Shown one piece after another: positions 30,519 through 39,547 of a stretch of 64,000 nt of DNA. Numbering within the stretch: the stretch's first letter is position 1; every line of letters begins with the position of its first letter. Source of the DNA: Pseudoalteromonas ruthenica (GTDB taxonomy: Bacteria; Pseudomonadota; Gammaproteobacteria; Enterobacterales; Alteromonadaceae); assembly GCF_008808095.1 (NCBI RefSeq), contig NZ_CP023396.1, positions 620,001 through 684,000 on the forward strand. Direction: 5' to 3'. The notes under the pieces were generated by a model. That model was given only the letters and a program-made list of their open reading frames with translations, did not search any database and had not been told where the DNA came from. The position numbers were made by a program, and so were the translations under genes.

Positions 30519-31664
30519 ATGTTTTCAATACGCTTTTTAACGATAGTCATCTTTTTATCGTGCATTAACACCTATGCGTCAACTAAAAGCTCACAAGATC
30601 AGATTCAGCTCAATCACCCAAACTTCAAAGCTCCTTTAAAGTTTAATGTTGCCTTGCCGTCCGGTTATAGCAAAAACAAAGAGAAGTCTTACATATTAAT
30701 GTTTGATTTCCATCCCAATGCAGATACATACCTAAGAGGTATGCATGATTGGCTCAGTCATAATGGTGAATGGCCGTGGTTACAAACAATTATTGTAACT
30801 CCAGCTCCAGGAAATAGAGCTGGGATGCTTTTTGATCCATCAGGAGAAACGACACCATTATTAGACTTTTTTGAAGCCCAGCTTCTTCCTGAAATAGATG
30901 AGAGATATAGAACCAATGGTTTTAAAATAATGAGTGGGTTTAGAGTTAACGGAACAATTACTCTATCGGCTCTAATAAACAAACCCGATATGTTCGATGC
31001 GTATATAGCCATAAGCCCAGAAATTAAAGATGACTACGCAAAAATACTGTCTACGACACAACCAAAGTTAGCGAAAATAAAAGGTGAGCCTAAGTTCCTA
31101 TTATTCAGTCACGGCACGACCATAAAAGAGGAGCATCAAGCAGCGTCTTATTACCAGCTAAAAGAAATATTAGAATCACATGCTCCCAAAGCACTGGATT
31201 GGCATTACAAGCATTTTGATGAAAATTACTTTATGTCTCTTCCACTCTTGTCTGTAATAGTTGCAGTAGAAAAGATGTTCAATGATATTAATAATGGTCT
31301 AGCTCCTGAGTCTGATATATCTCAGCAAGGTATTGCTTCCATAGTTCAGCATTATGATTATTTATCGAAACAAAAGTATGGGTTTGACGTCTCTCCAAAA
31401 AGGTCGATTAACAATTTAGGTTTTTACTTGCTGGAAAGAGCACCAGAGGAAGGGCTCAAGATTTTTGCAGAAATGGTTAGACGCTATCCATTGGATGCAT
31501 ATAGTCACCACAATTTAGCTAGAGCTTATGCGAAAATGGGCGACTATGATACCGCAGTTAAGCATCAAGAAGATGCAGTCAAAATAGCAGACACCATGCT
31601 CACATGGCATAAAAAAAGGCATCGTAGGTTTTTAGAAAAATTTATAGCTAAAGCAAGTAATTGA
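30519..31664 (+). CDS. Esterase-fold (alpha/beta hydrolase) protein with TPR, catalytic residues replaced
   Basis: 381 residues: signal peptide (1-20, FLSCINTYA), an esterase D/IroE-type domain (about 30-255) and C-terminal TPR-like helices (about 315-365, NLARAYAKMGDYDTAVKHQEDA). In active relatives the nucleophile elbow is GxSxGG. Here the aligned segment is SGFRVNG (residues 139-145), with Arg at the Ser position. The usual ExHxSVP segment reads DENYFMSLP, with Tyr for His (about residue 237). If the alignment holds, this is a pseudoenzyme or uses different residues. Expected location is the periplasm. Its strand is opposite to the cassettes and base composition is AT-rich. A GGGAATGAT stretch precedes the ATG. 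Confidence 0.7.
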   Translation: MFSIRFLTIVIFLSCINTYASTKSSQDQIQLNHPNFKAPLKFNVALPSGYSKNKEKSYILMFDFHPNADTYLRGMHDWLSHNGEWPWLQTIIVTPAPGNRAGMLFDPSGETTPLLDFFEAQLLPEIDERYRTNGFKIMSGFRVNGTITLSALINKPDMFDAYIAISPEIKDDYAKILSTTQPKLAKIKGEPKFLLFSHGTTIKEEHQAASYYQLKEILESHAPKALDWHYKHFDENYFMSLPLLSVIVAVEKMFNDINNGLAPESDISQQGIASIVQHYDYLSKQKYGFDVSPKRSINNLGFYLLERAPEEGLKIFAEMVRRYPLDAYSHHNLARAYAKMGDYDTAVKHQEDAVKIADTMLTWHKKRHRRFLEKFIAKASN

Positions 31665-31786
31665 AAAACCTTATACATACAATAGTAGAATATAAGCCAC
31701 CATCAACGCTGAGCAAATAATATACAAAAAGAAAATTTCTTGCAGATAAACTTGAAAACAAACCCTAAGCCACAAGAGCCTGAAAA

Positions 31787-31816
31787 AATAAAGCCCCGCG
31801 AGTGCGAGGCTTTATT
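31787..31816. terminator. Bidirectional terminator between converging island genes
   Basis: AATAAAGCC-C-CGC-GAGT-GCG-A-GGCTTTATT hairpin flanked by A and T runs, between the esterase-fold gene (plus) and the acidic protein gene (minus). Confidence 0.85.
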
Positions 31817-31826
31817 GATGAGCTAT

Positions 31827-32762
31827 TTAGAATTCTTCAGATGGGTTTGGGGCTTCATCAAATGCATTGGCGCTGACCCTTGTAGCCAAAAACTCATCTA
31901 ATCCAGAGATTTTAGCTAAGAGTTCCTGATCGTTGTTTTTTGAAAACTGTATAACGTAGTCATAAATCAAACCATCGTTACTTGCGTTCTCATGAACGTC
32001 ATACTCAAGTTCTTCTAGCTCATCATCAGATATACCTAACTCCGTTGCCAATGGACTAATGGAAGTATCAAGGTTATTCGAAGTGTCATATTTTAATTCT
32101 GGATCGACCCAGTCGTCGTTAACTTTTCCACCAGCAACCACATCGAACTCATAGAACCCGCGCTTGCCAGCAATTCGAGGCAAACTAATTTGCACTTGAA
32201 AATCTATGGTATCACCAGAGAATGGCTTATCTTCTAAAGATTCGCCTTCGAGCTTAGAGGAAGCAATAATTAACAATTCATCTTGTTTATCTTCAATGCT
32301 TTCAATTTCATACCAAGGCTGGTTCCAAAACTCCGCATTGGTTTCGGCCATTACGCCTGACAATTGGTCGTCAATTAAATCTTGGCAATTTACTAATAAT
32401 GTTTCTAAACAATAGGTCTCGAAAGAATCACTTAACCATACATCCGCCCCTATATGTTGACCGTTGGTTAGAAATGAAACCAGTTCCTTTGCAATATCTA
32501 CGGAATTTGGCAAATTTTCCGGCAAATTGTTAAGCTTCTTTCGCCTTAACTCGATTAACTCCACATCAGGAATAAAAATGTATGCTTCTTCCAAATCATC
32601 TAGCGGATATTTTCTTTCAGCGAGTAACGCAGCATGGCTTTTATAACCAAAAAACGCAGCAACTAGCTGTATCGCGTGGCTGGCTTTAAGTTTCTCACCA
32701 GTAAGGACGTTAAAAGATTGGCGCAGGTGATCTGCACAAAGTTTTGATAATTGAGTACTCAT
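31827..32762 (-). CDS. Acidic cytoplasmic protein of unknown function
   Basis: 311 residues from the ATG at 32762 (MSTQLSKLCADHLRQSF), preceded by AAGGAG at nine bases; an ATG six codons upstream overlaps that ribosome site and is rejected. The N-terminal 60 residues (LKASHAIQLVAAFFGYKSHAALLAERK) resemble the small helical module of Glyoxalase-related/plasmid-borne proteins in which a SH-x-A-x-x-L-V-A-x-x-x-G-Y/H-x-S/W motif recurs; this is a weak match from memory. The rest is strongly acidic (for example DDELEELEYDVHENAS), with no signal peptide. It stands alone, which fits island cargo. Confidence 0.5.
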   Translation of the reverse strand: MSTQLSKLCADHLRQSFNVLTGEKLKASHAIQLVAAFFGYKSHAALLAERKYPLDDLEEAYIFIPDVELIELRRKKLNNLPENLPNSVDIAKELVSFLTNGQHIGADVWLSDSFETYCLETLLVNCQDLIDDQLSGVMAETNAEFWNQPWYEIESIEDKQDELLIIASSKLEGESLEDKPFSGDTIDFQVQISLPRIAGKRGFYEFDVVAGGKVNDDWVDPELKYDTSNNLDTSISPLATELGISDDELEELEYDVHENASNDGLIYDYVIQFSKNNDQELLAKISGLDEFLATRVSANAFDEAPNPSEEF

Positions 32763-32910
32763 GAGAGTGCTCTCCTTCATAAACTATGCTGGACTTTCAA
32801 TATGTAGTGGAGAGTGTTTAATCACTACACTTGCCAGCAGGTTTATAAAAAAGTGCTCTGCATAAGTGGCATGGTAGTTAATTCGCTGTCTTTTTGGTCA
32901 CTCTCAGCCA

Positions 32911-32960
32911 TGGCGTTCAGCTCCATTAATAACAATAAGTCATTTTCATTCTGAACGCCA
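32911..32960. repeat. Perfect 10-bp inverted repeat at the island edge
   Basis: TGGCGTTCAG (32911-32920) and CTGAACGCCA (32951-32960) are separated by 30 AT-rich bases. AGTTAATTC also occurs once on either side (about 32875 and 32962). The orientation of the GTT/AAC ends is opposite to that of an attC. The role is unknown. Confidence 0.5.
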
Positions 32961-32990
32961 CAGTTAATTCAAATAAGTAGTAAAACAAAA

Positions 32991-33013
32991 AAAGCCCCGC
33001 GATGCGGGGCTTT
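32991..33013 (-). terminator. Terminator of the RND operon
   Basis: AAAGCCCCGC-GAT-GCGGGGCTTT, a perfect 10-bp stem followed on the minus strand by a long T run, 22 bases after the pump gene. Confidence 0.93.
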
Positions 33014-33035
33014 ATGGTTGGGTTAGTAACAATGC

Positions 33036-36000
33036 TTAATTATGTTGTGCAGCCGGTTTATCACTTACTCCGGTGCCTGGCTCAGGGCGAGAGAACCATT
33101 TGCGCATCAGACGCTTGGCATCTTCCAGTGCCACATATTGGCAAGGAATGAGTACCAAGGTGATCACCGTTGCAAAGAGCACCCCGAAAGCCAAGGAAAC
33201 CGCCATAGGGATCACAATCTGTGCCTGCAAGCTGGTTTCAGTGATAATCGGAATAAGGCCGATAAAGGTGGTGATTGAGGTAAGCAAAATAGCGCGAAAG
33301 CGCTTGCAACCTGCTTCGACCACCGCATCTTTTATAGAGATGCCCTGGGCACGCGCTTTGTTGACAAAGTCCACCATGACCAGCGAGTCGTTAACCACCA
33401 CACCGGCCACGGCGATGATGCCAAAGAATGACAGGCTACTCATGGTCATGCCCATAAATACATGGCCATAAACCGCGCCGACCACGCCAAAGGGGATCAC
33501 CGACATGATCAACAAGGGCTGGGTGTAAGAGCGCAAAGGAATCGCCAATAACGCAAAGATAATCATCAGCGATAGCACTAAATCGCGGATTTGCTCGGCA
33601 ACGCTTTCCATTTCCTCTTGCACGCGTCCAGCAACCTTGCTTTGTACGCCGGGATAGTTCTTCAATAAGGCTGGCAGATACTCATCACGGATCTCTCGGG
33701 CAATGGTAAAAGGTTCAGCTTGATTGGGGTCTACCGCAGCCCACACGTTAACCGTGCGCTTGGCGTTTTCGCGACGGATGCGGTTAACACCGTCGACCAG
33801 CGTCACCTCAGCTACTTCTGCCAGCGGCACTTCTGCGCCAGCAGGCGTGATAATGCGCACATCATTGATTTCACTGATGGAGTTTCGCTGTTCAATGGGG
33901 TAGCGGATCATCACTTTTAACTCTTCGCCATCGCGAAGAATGCGCTGCGCCTCTAAACCGTAAAAGCTAAAGTTCACCTGCGATGCAACATCGGCCAAGG
34001 TCAGCCCTAAGCTGTAGGCAATAGGTTTTAAATCCAGCTGTACTTCTTCGGTGGCGCTTTGCATGGAGTCATTGATATCACCCACACCGGCCATGGTGGC
34101 AAGTTTATCTTTGAGTTTGGCGGCCACTTCTTTCAATTGTTCGTTATCTCGACCCTCTAAACGGAAGCTGATATCGCCATCATCACGACCGCCGCCATTC
34201 ATGATGCTATCGTCGATGGTCATTGATTTCAGTCCCGGCAGTGGCGGCATATTTTCACGCCACAGAGCACTGAGTGCAAAGGTATCCATAGGACGCAAAT
34301 GCGGTTCTACTAATACCATCATCAAGCGAGCGTTAGTGCGTCCTTGCATGTTGACAGAAATATCGCGGATCATTGGCTGGCCGTATTGCTGTTCAATTTG
34401 CTTTTCAACATCGAGCACCACTTGCTCAATTTTGCGAGCCGTAGCCAAGGTTGCGCTCTCTGAACTGGCGAGATTCATTTCGATATTAATGCCAGGGAAA
34501 TCATGGGGGATTTTTGGGTTGGCGATAAACTTAATGAGTCCACCGGCGAATAGCCCCGCACTGACAATTAAAATACCCAAAAAGCCCACAATGACGGTGT
34601 AACGGTAGTGAATGCACCAGGTAACCGCAGGGCGGTATAGTGATTCAATCACGTACTTTAACCCCGCATCAAAGCGACTGCGTAAGCGATGCAACGGGTT
34701 GCGTGGGTTAACCGGGCGGTTTTTCATCGCCGCCAAGTGCGCTGGAAGGATCAGTTTTGATTCCACCAAGGAGAACAGTAAGCAGAGGATAATAACGCCG
34801 CCTATGGCCTTACTGAATGCTGCGCCAGGGCCGGAAGCGAGTGTTTGCGGTAAAAAAGCGGCCACGGTGGTGAGCACACCAAAGGTGGCGGGCACCGCGA
34901 CGCGTTTTACGCCGCGTACGACGTTATCTAAACTCTGGCCATGCTTTTCTATCTCCGCATGGGCCGACTCGCCCACCACAATGGCATCGTCTACAACGAT
35001 CCCCAGAACCAGAATAAAAGCGAACAGTGAGGCAAGGTTAATGGTGATGTCTAGCCCCACGGGCATCATCAGGAAAGCGCCGAGAAAGGACACCGGTAAC
35101 CCCATCATCACCCAAAAGGCCAACCGAATGCGCAGGAACATGGCTAGCATCAGCATGACTAACACACCGCCCCAAATCATATTCTCGATCATCATATCGA
35201 GACGCCCTTCGAGGTAGTAGGTTAAATCGACCATAGGCGTTAATTTAACACCTGCGGGTAATTCGGTTTCTTTGCGCTTGAGGTAGTCATCCATTACCGC
35301 AGCAACGCGGGTGATATCTTGATCTTTGGAGGCTGCCACCTCGAACATCAGCGAGTTTTTACCATTGTATTTCGAATATTGTAGGCCTTCTTCAAAGCCG
35401 TCTTGAATGGTGGCCACATCCCCGAGAAAGACTTGTGCACCATCTTCAAGGGTAATTAATGGCAGCTTCTCAAATTCATTACCGCGATAGGCTTGTTTTT
35501 CCACGCGCATGGATATGTAGCCGTTATCGGAGCGGATTTGTCCGGCAGACATATTGGCCGAGAAGTTACGCACCGCCGTGGCGATATCGCGGAAGGTAAG
35601 GCCATATTCGCGCAGCTTATCGGGGCTGACTTCAATGCTTATCTCGTAATCCAAGCCGGAGTTAAATTCGACTAAGTTCACTAGCGGCAGACTGAGCATT
35701 TCATCATGCAGCTTATTCCCGAGCTCCTTAAGCTGATAATTACTCATATCGCCGTAGAGAGCCAAAATCATGACTTCCTGAGTAAACTTTTGCCGGCGAA
35801 TATTAGGGCGCTCCATCTCCGCAGGGAAACTGGAAATTGCATCGACCTGCATTTTTACTTCATCGAGCACTTCTTGCGGGTCGTAAGACTCTTCGACCTC
35901 AATCCAGCTTTGTGAGTAGCCACGATTAGAGTAGGTGATCAAACGTTTGATCCCCTCCAAGCCCTGTAAAGACTCCTCAACCTTGATGGTGATCCCTTCT

Positions 36001-36197
36001 TCAACCTCTTGAGGGGCCGCACCGGGATAAACCGCCTGAATACTTAACCAGTTATTCTCAAACTGTGGGAACATTTGTTTGCGAATAGATAGGGCGCTAA
36101 GGATACCGCCAACAATGATGAATACCATCAATAAGTTGGCTGCCACCGGATTACGCGCAAACCAAGCGATTAAGCCTTTTTCTCTTTGCTGCGTCAT
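33036..36197 (-). CDS. RND-family efflux pump, inner membrane permease
   Basis: About 1053 residues of the HAE1/AcrB-like RND superfamily: TM1 near residue 20, two large periplasmic loops (about 35-330 and 555-860), and two blocks of membrane helices. The proton-relay motif is visible as LGIVVDDAIVVGE, with the paired Asp in TM4. The related GIVVN-type repeat GVVVNDSLVMVDF is in TM10. The subgroup lacks a clear named homologue, so the substrate is unknown. ATG 36197 or the preceding GTG 36200 may start it. The gene abuts the membrane-fusion gene upstream. An outer-membrane partner is not encoded here. Confidence 0.9.
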   Translation of the reverse strand: MTQQREKGLIAWFARNPVAANLLMVFIIVGGILSALSIRKQMFPQFENNWLSIQAVYPGAAPQEVEEGITIKVEESLQGLEGIKRLITYSNRGYSQSWIEVEESYDPQEVLDEVKMQVDAISSFPAEMERPNIRRQKFTQEVMILALYGDMSNYQLKELGNKLHDEMLSLPLVNLVEFNSGLDYEISIEVSPDKLREYGLTFRDIATAVRNFSANMSAGQIRSDNGYISMRVEKQAYRGNEFEKLPLITLEDGAQVFLGDVATIQDGFEEGLQYSKYNGKNSLMFEVAASKDQDITRVAAVMDDYLKRKETELPAGVKLTPMVDLTYYLEGRLDMMIENMIWGGVLVMLMLAMFLRIRLAFWVMMGLPVSFLGAFLMMPVGLDITINLASLFAFILVLGIVVDDAIVVGESAHAEIEKHGQSLDNVVRGVKRVAVPATFGVLTTVAAFLPQTLASGPGAAFSKAIGGVIILCLLFSLVESKLILPAHLAAMKNRPVNPRNPLHRLRSRFDAGLKYVIESLYRPAVTWCIHYRYTVIVGFLGILIVSAGLFAGGLIKFIANPKIPHDFPGINIEMNLASSESATLATARKIEQVVLDVEKQIEQQYGQPMIRDISVNMQGRTNARLMMVLVEPHLRPMDTFALSALWRENMPPLPGLKSMTIDDSIMNGGGRDDGDISFRLEGRDNEQLKEVAAKLKDKLATMAGVGDINDSMQSATEEVQLDLKPIAYSLGLTLADVASQVNFSFYGLEAQRILRDGEELKVMIRYPIEQRNSISEINDVRIITPAGAEVPLAEVAEVTLVDGVNRIRRENAKRTVNVWAAVDPNQAEPFTIAREIRDEYLPALLKNYPGVQSKVAGRVQEEMESVAEQIRDLVLSLMIIFALLAIPLRSYTQPLLIMSVIPFGVVGAVYGHVFMGMTMSSLSFFGIIAVAGVVVNDSLVMVDFVNKARAQGISIKDAVVEAGCKRFRAILLTSITTFIGLIPIITETSLQAQIVIPMAVSLAFGVLFATVITLVLIPCQYVALEDAKRLMRKWFSRPEPGTGVSDKPAAQHN

Positions 36198-36200
36198 CAC

Positions 36201-37373
36201 TTAGTCCTCTTTCAGTGCCAATTGCGTGTGTGGCTTCTGGGTTGGCTCATCATTTAAGCGCAGCGCCATGCCCTCAGTAGGGTATTCAAGCGCTGAGGTA
36301 ATGAGTTGCTCTCCGGTAGTCAAACCGGTGTCAACATAAGCCATACCGTCTTGTTCGCGAATAACATTAAGGGCACTGAATTCCAAAGTATTGTCGTTAT
36401 TCAACAGTGCGACGCGATTTTCTTTGATTAAGTGGCTGGGGATTATTGCCGCATTTCGCAGTTGTTTGCCAGTAATAGTCGCATTGGTGTAGGCACCAAA
36501 ACGCAGCGGTACGCTGTGTTGGTAAGGGGTGTTTACATAGGCGACCAGATAGGTCATGCGTGAACGTTTATCAACCACGCCTTCATTACGCACTATGGTG
36601 CCTTGCCAAGTCACCGCTTTGCCAGCAATATCGCTTTGCAAACTGACTTTCGCGCCGACGCCGCCGTCGACAAGATACTGCATATCGTGATTGGCAACCG
36701 GTAAACGCACTTTGGCAATGTCGGTGGCATCGACTTGACCCAGTTTACTACCTGGGCTGACAACACTACCTAAACTAATATTTTTTGCTGTTACTAAGGC
36801 ATCAAAGGGGGCACGAATCGAGGTGCGCTCTAAATTGCGTTTGGCGCGTTTCACTTGCGCTTGTGCAGCTCTAAAGTTGGCGAGCTTTTCTGCCAGTTGC
36901 GGTTTGCGTAAATACAGCTCTGAGGGGATCACCTCATTGGCATTGTCTTTAATACGCTGCCATTCAGCTTTAGCCACATGTGCCTGTGCCTGTTCAATTT
37001 CTAGTGCTGATTGAGCTTGAGCTAGACCTGCCTGCGCCTCAATGAGCGCCGCTTCATAATCATTCGGGTCAATACGCAGCAGTTCATCGCCTTTGGCAAC
37101 AAAGCCACCTTTTACAAATTGCTCAGAAACAGAGACTACCTGACCGCTTACTTGCGCCACAAGCTCCGTTTGCTCTTGCGCCATAACCTCGCCATACGAA
37201 TGCACTTTTAATGTTACGTCCGTTAATTCCACTGGCGTTACCTCAACCAGAGGGGCGATATCCTGTTGTGCTTTTTGTGGTGGCGGCGACTTCATGGCGC
37301 TGAGGGCGACAAACACCCCAATGGCGCCTGCCAATACTCCTAGCGGCAAAAATATTTGTTTTTTACTAGCCAC
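36201..37373 (-). CDS. RND efflux periplasmic adaptor (membrane fusion protein)
   Basis: 390 residues: N-terminal membrane anchor (about 8-27), lipoyl-like half-motifs (VSGQVVSVSEQFVKGGFVAKGDELLRID and later RAPFDALVTAKNISLGSVVSPG), an alpha-hairpin coiled coil (about 110-185, rich in A, Q and E) and a beta-barrel C-terminal part. It bridges the inner-membrane pump to an outer-membrane channel. The stop codon and the permease start are contiguous, so the two are translated as a pair. No local repressor gene is seen. Confidence 0.9.
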   Translation of the reverse strand: MASKKQIFLPLGVLAGAIGVFVALSAMKSPPPQKAQQDIAPLVEVTPVELTDVTLKVHSYGEVMAQEQTELVAQVSGQVVSVSEQFVKGGFVAKGDELLRIDPNDYEAALIEAQAGLAQAQSALEIEQAQAHVAKAEWQRIKDNANEVIPSELYLRKPQLAEKLANFRAAQAQVKRAKRNLERTSIRAPFDALVTAKNISLGSVVSPGSKLGQVDATDIAKVRLPVANHDMQYLVDGGVGAKVSLQSDIAGKAVTWQGTIVRNEGVVDKRSRMTYLVAYVNTPYQHSVPLRFGAYTNATITGKQLRNAAIIPSHLIKENRVALLNNDNTLEFSALNVIREQDGMAYVDTGLTTGEQLITSALEYPTEGMALRLNDEPTQKPHTQLALKED

Positions 37374-37511
37374 AGTGTTGCTCCCGTATATTTCGATGAC
37401 AGCTTAATACTATCGTGAATGATGTTTACAGGTATGTGGAAGATGTAACAAACCATGAATTATGTGTCAGCAGCGCGAAAATAATAGGCGGCAACTTCAA
37501 TGCAACGCTGT

Positions 37512-38423
37512 TTATTCCAGCGTTGACATCCGTTTATAGTCAACGACGACTGCGTTATGAGCATGCAGACTTTCTTGATGTTCAACCTTAAACCAATAAC
37601 CGAGTAGCCTGGGTTTGTGCTGCAACGCCTGTTTTATACGCCGGGCGGCGTCTTCACAAAACAGCAGGTTTTCGGCATTGAGCTTGGCAAAGGCTTGCTC
37701 GTCCTCTCTTTTCACTGCGGTTTGCACGGCGGTGGCAATGACGGCCTCGAACTCGGTGATAAGATCACTGATATAGCCCAAGGTATGACCTTGCATCTGC
37801 ATGTGAATATAGGCGAATGAACGCTGACTGTGCGGCGTGGCGATAGAGCCTTGTTCGCTACTTAGCCAGTTGAGCAATGTGTTCTTGTCGATGGCATCGT
37901 CTGTAAACTCGCAGGCAATAACGTCGCTCAGAGCTTGGCGCGATAATGCAGCGGAGCAAGGGCAGGTGCTGGAATAAGGAATAGACAAGCCGAGCTCAAT
38001 AGTAAACTGGCCTTGCTGATATTCACAATGTAGCGTCACCGGGTAGCCTTGGTACCCGCTCTTATCGCTGATTAAGGCTTTTTTCTCGAGTATAAGGTCA
38101 AAACTCAACTGCAGCTTGGCACTGTGGCTTAGCCCTTGCTGTGAACTGATAAGCTCGCGAAGCAGATGCTCTAAGCGATGGGGTGTCATCGCTTTGTTGC
38201 TCAAATGCTGGTTCAGTATTTGATAAAGCCGTGACATATGAATCCCTTTTGCCTGCTTACTATCTAGGCTGACAAAAACATCCGCTTGTGCATGAGTTTG
38301 CTGTACCTGCGAGCTGGAAATTGGAATGTGTATGGGTAGGGCAATGTGCTCCATCCCGACCCATTTCAGCGTTAAAGCGGTATCTGCTGGTTGCACTGCA
38401 GTAATATCAGGTAAATGGCCCAT
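37512..38423 (-). CDS. folE2: GTP cyclohydrolase FolE2 (type IB)
   Basis: Converts GTP to 7,8-dihydroneopterin triphosphate for folate and queuosine synthesis; unlike FolE it does not need zinc. 303 residues. It starts MGHLPDITAVQPA and contains the family's cysteine region in SSTCPCSAALSRQA (about 155), where a conserved Cys is catalytic, plus the N-terminal WVGMEHIALPI-type strand. It lies 54 bases after DUF1826, in the same direction. FolE2 is known to replace zinc-dependent FolE under zinc starvation, and the two-gene unit behind a possible Zur box fits that. Confidence 0.92.
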   Translation of the reverse strand: MGHLPDITAVQPADTALTLKWVGMEHIALPIHIPISSSQVQQTHAQADVFVSLDSKQAKGIHMSRLYQILNQHLSNKAMTPHRLEHLLRELISSQQGLSHSAKLQLSFDLILEKKALISDKSGYQGYPVTLHCEYQQGQFTIELGLSIPYSSTCPCSAALSRQALSDVIACEFTDDAIDKNTLLNWLSSEQGSIATPHSQRSFAYIHMQMQGHTLGYISDLITEFEAVIATAVQTAVKREDEQAFAKLNAENLLFCEDAARRIKQALQHKPRLLGYWFKVEHQESLHAHNAVVVDYKRMSTLE

Positions 38424-38477
38424 TTTTTCCTCATTTGGTTAGTCGGTGTGGGGGTTATTAAATGCAGCTATACAGGG

Positions 38478-39116
38478 CTAAAAAATGCCATCGAGAGTCA
38501 GTAATAACCGTGGTTGCTGATCATGTTGTGGGGGTGAGCGATGCACCAATGCGCTGTGCTCACCGTCAGGCCAAAGTTGTCCTTTGAGCAGTGCCACATC
38601 ACCTGCTTGTAATTGATGAATATGCTCAGCATGGCGATACAGCCCTGATTTTTCGTCACTGAGCCCTTGATTGCCGCTGCCAAGCTTACTGTAGTCTGCA
38701 TCGGCGTGGGCTAGCCACTGCGACCCCGGGCCTTGGTAAGTGGCCACTAAGCGCACGGGCACGCGGTCAACATGAAACCGAGGGCACATGGCTTGGCTAA
38801 GCACTTTTAGCCGTAAACCAACGTGTTCACAGTCAAGCAAACAGCTGAACATATCCACTAATGTGGAGATATCGCTGAACAAGGCCTGATAATCTTGGTG
38901 GTTATCAAAGTTACTTTGCAAGGTGTGAAGTACTGACTTTGCACTCACCGTCGAAGTCAATGCGAGATTTGGCTGCGCCTGAATAAGGGTTTGGATTTGC
39001 CCGCGTATCGTTGTTGCGAGTGCGCGCTTCCAAATGACGATGTTATGAGCTGGCTGGTAAATTGAAGGTAATACATCAACATTGCTTGACGCTCTCGCTG
39101 TTTTTGGCTGATGCAC
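38478..39116 (-). CDS. DUF1826 protein (zinc-starvation associated)
   Basis: 212 residues of the DUF1826 family, found with Zur regulons and COG0523 metallochaperones; biochemical function unknown. Conserved-looking blocks are CPRFHVDRVPVRLVATYQGPG (about 112) and HRSPP with a terminal LLLTLDG strand. The first in-frame start is GTG at 39116, just after a TGA. It has no clear ribosome site and no in-frame ATG follows nearby, so the start is uncertain. It is transcribed ahead of folE2. Confidence 0.78.
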   Translation of the reverse strand: MHQPKTARASSNVDVLPSIYQPAHNIVIWKRALATTIRGQIQTLIQAQPNLALTSTVSAKSVLHTLQSNFDNHQDYQALFSDISTLVDMFSCLLDCEHVGLRLKVLSQAMCPRFHVDRVPVRLVATYQGPGSQWLAHADADYSKLGSGNQGLSDEKSGLYRHAEHIHQLQAGDVALLKGQLWPDGEHSALVHRSPPQHDQQPRLLLTLDGIF

Positions 39117-39177
39117 GGGGGCGCATCAGGGGCATGGGACGGTGTTACTTGCATAGCATCTCTCGTTATTCGCGGTT

Positions 39178-39187
39178 TGTTATAACA
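39178..39187. promoter_or_regulatory. Possible Zur box core
   Basis: TGTTATAACA, a perfect palindrome in TTTGTTATAACATATCA, about 60 bases upstream of the DUF1826-folE2 unit and about 95 upstream of the divergent ykgJ-type gene. It matches the TGTTATA half-site I recall for gammaproteobacterial Zur operators. Inferred only. Confidence 0.4.
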
Positions 39188-39280
39188 TATCATTTATGTT
39201 GTGCTCTGCATAGACAGGGTCATGGCTCGAAGCGGGCTATGGTATACTGCGAATTTGTATCATGAAGAGGTGAGCGATAG

Positions 39281-39529
39281 ATGGATTGCCGTTTAGGGTG
39301 TGGCGCTTGCTGCATCGCACCGAGTATTTCCAGCGCCATTCCGGGTATGCCGAACGGCAAGAAAGCGGGAGAGCGTTGTGTTCAACTGGATACTAACAAC
39401 TTATGTAAGTTGTTTAACCAACCTTCGCGGCCCGCTGTATGCAGTCAGTTTAGTGCCACCACGGATGTGTGTGGTCGCACTGATGCCCAAGCAATGTGGC
39501 GCATCACCCAATTGGAGGCGCTCACGTAA
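39281..39529 (+). CDS. YkgJ-family cysteine-cluster protein
   Basis: 82 residues with the cysteine pattern CRLGCGACC (residues 3-11) and later single Cys at CVQL, NLCKLF, VCSQF and CGRT, characteristic of the YkgJ (CxxCxxCC) family, thought to bind zinc or an iron-sulfur centre. GAGGTGA precedes the ATG. It is divergent from the DUF1826-folE2 pair and could share its metal-responsive control region; that link is inference. Confidence 0.85.
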   Translation: MDCRLGCGACCIAPSISSAIPGMPNGKKAGERCVQLDTNNLCKLFNQPSRPAVCSQFSATTDVCGRTDAQAMWRITQLEALT

Positions 39530-39547
39530 AGCGCCTCTGTTTGAGCT

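Noticed and set aside
32911..32960. attC interpretation of the inverted repeat near the RND operon
   Set aside because: Its GTT and AAC ends are in the order opposite to attC, and no cassette gene ends there.
27370..33035. Integrase, toxin-antitoxin pair or CRISPR array in the accessory region
   Set aside because: No tyrosine-integrase motifs, no recognisable toxin or antitoxin, and no short regularly spaced repeats were seen.
34051..35217. Two long plus-strand ORFs opposite the RND permease
   Set aside because: Both lie fully antisense to a canonical RND gene and have no recognisable domains.
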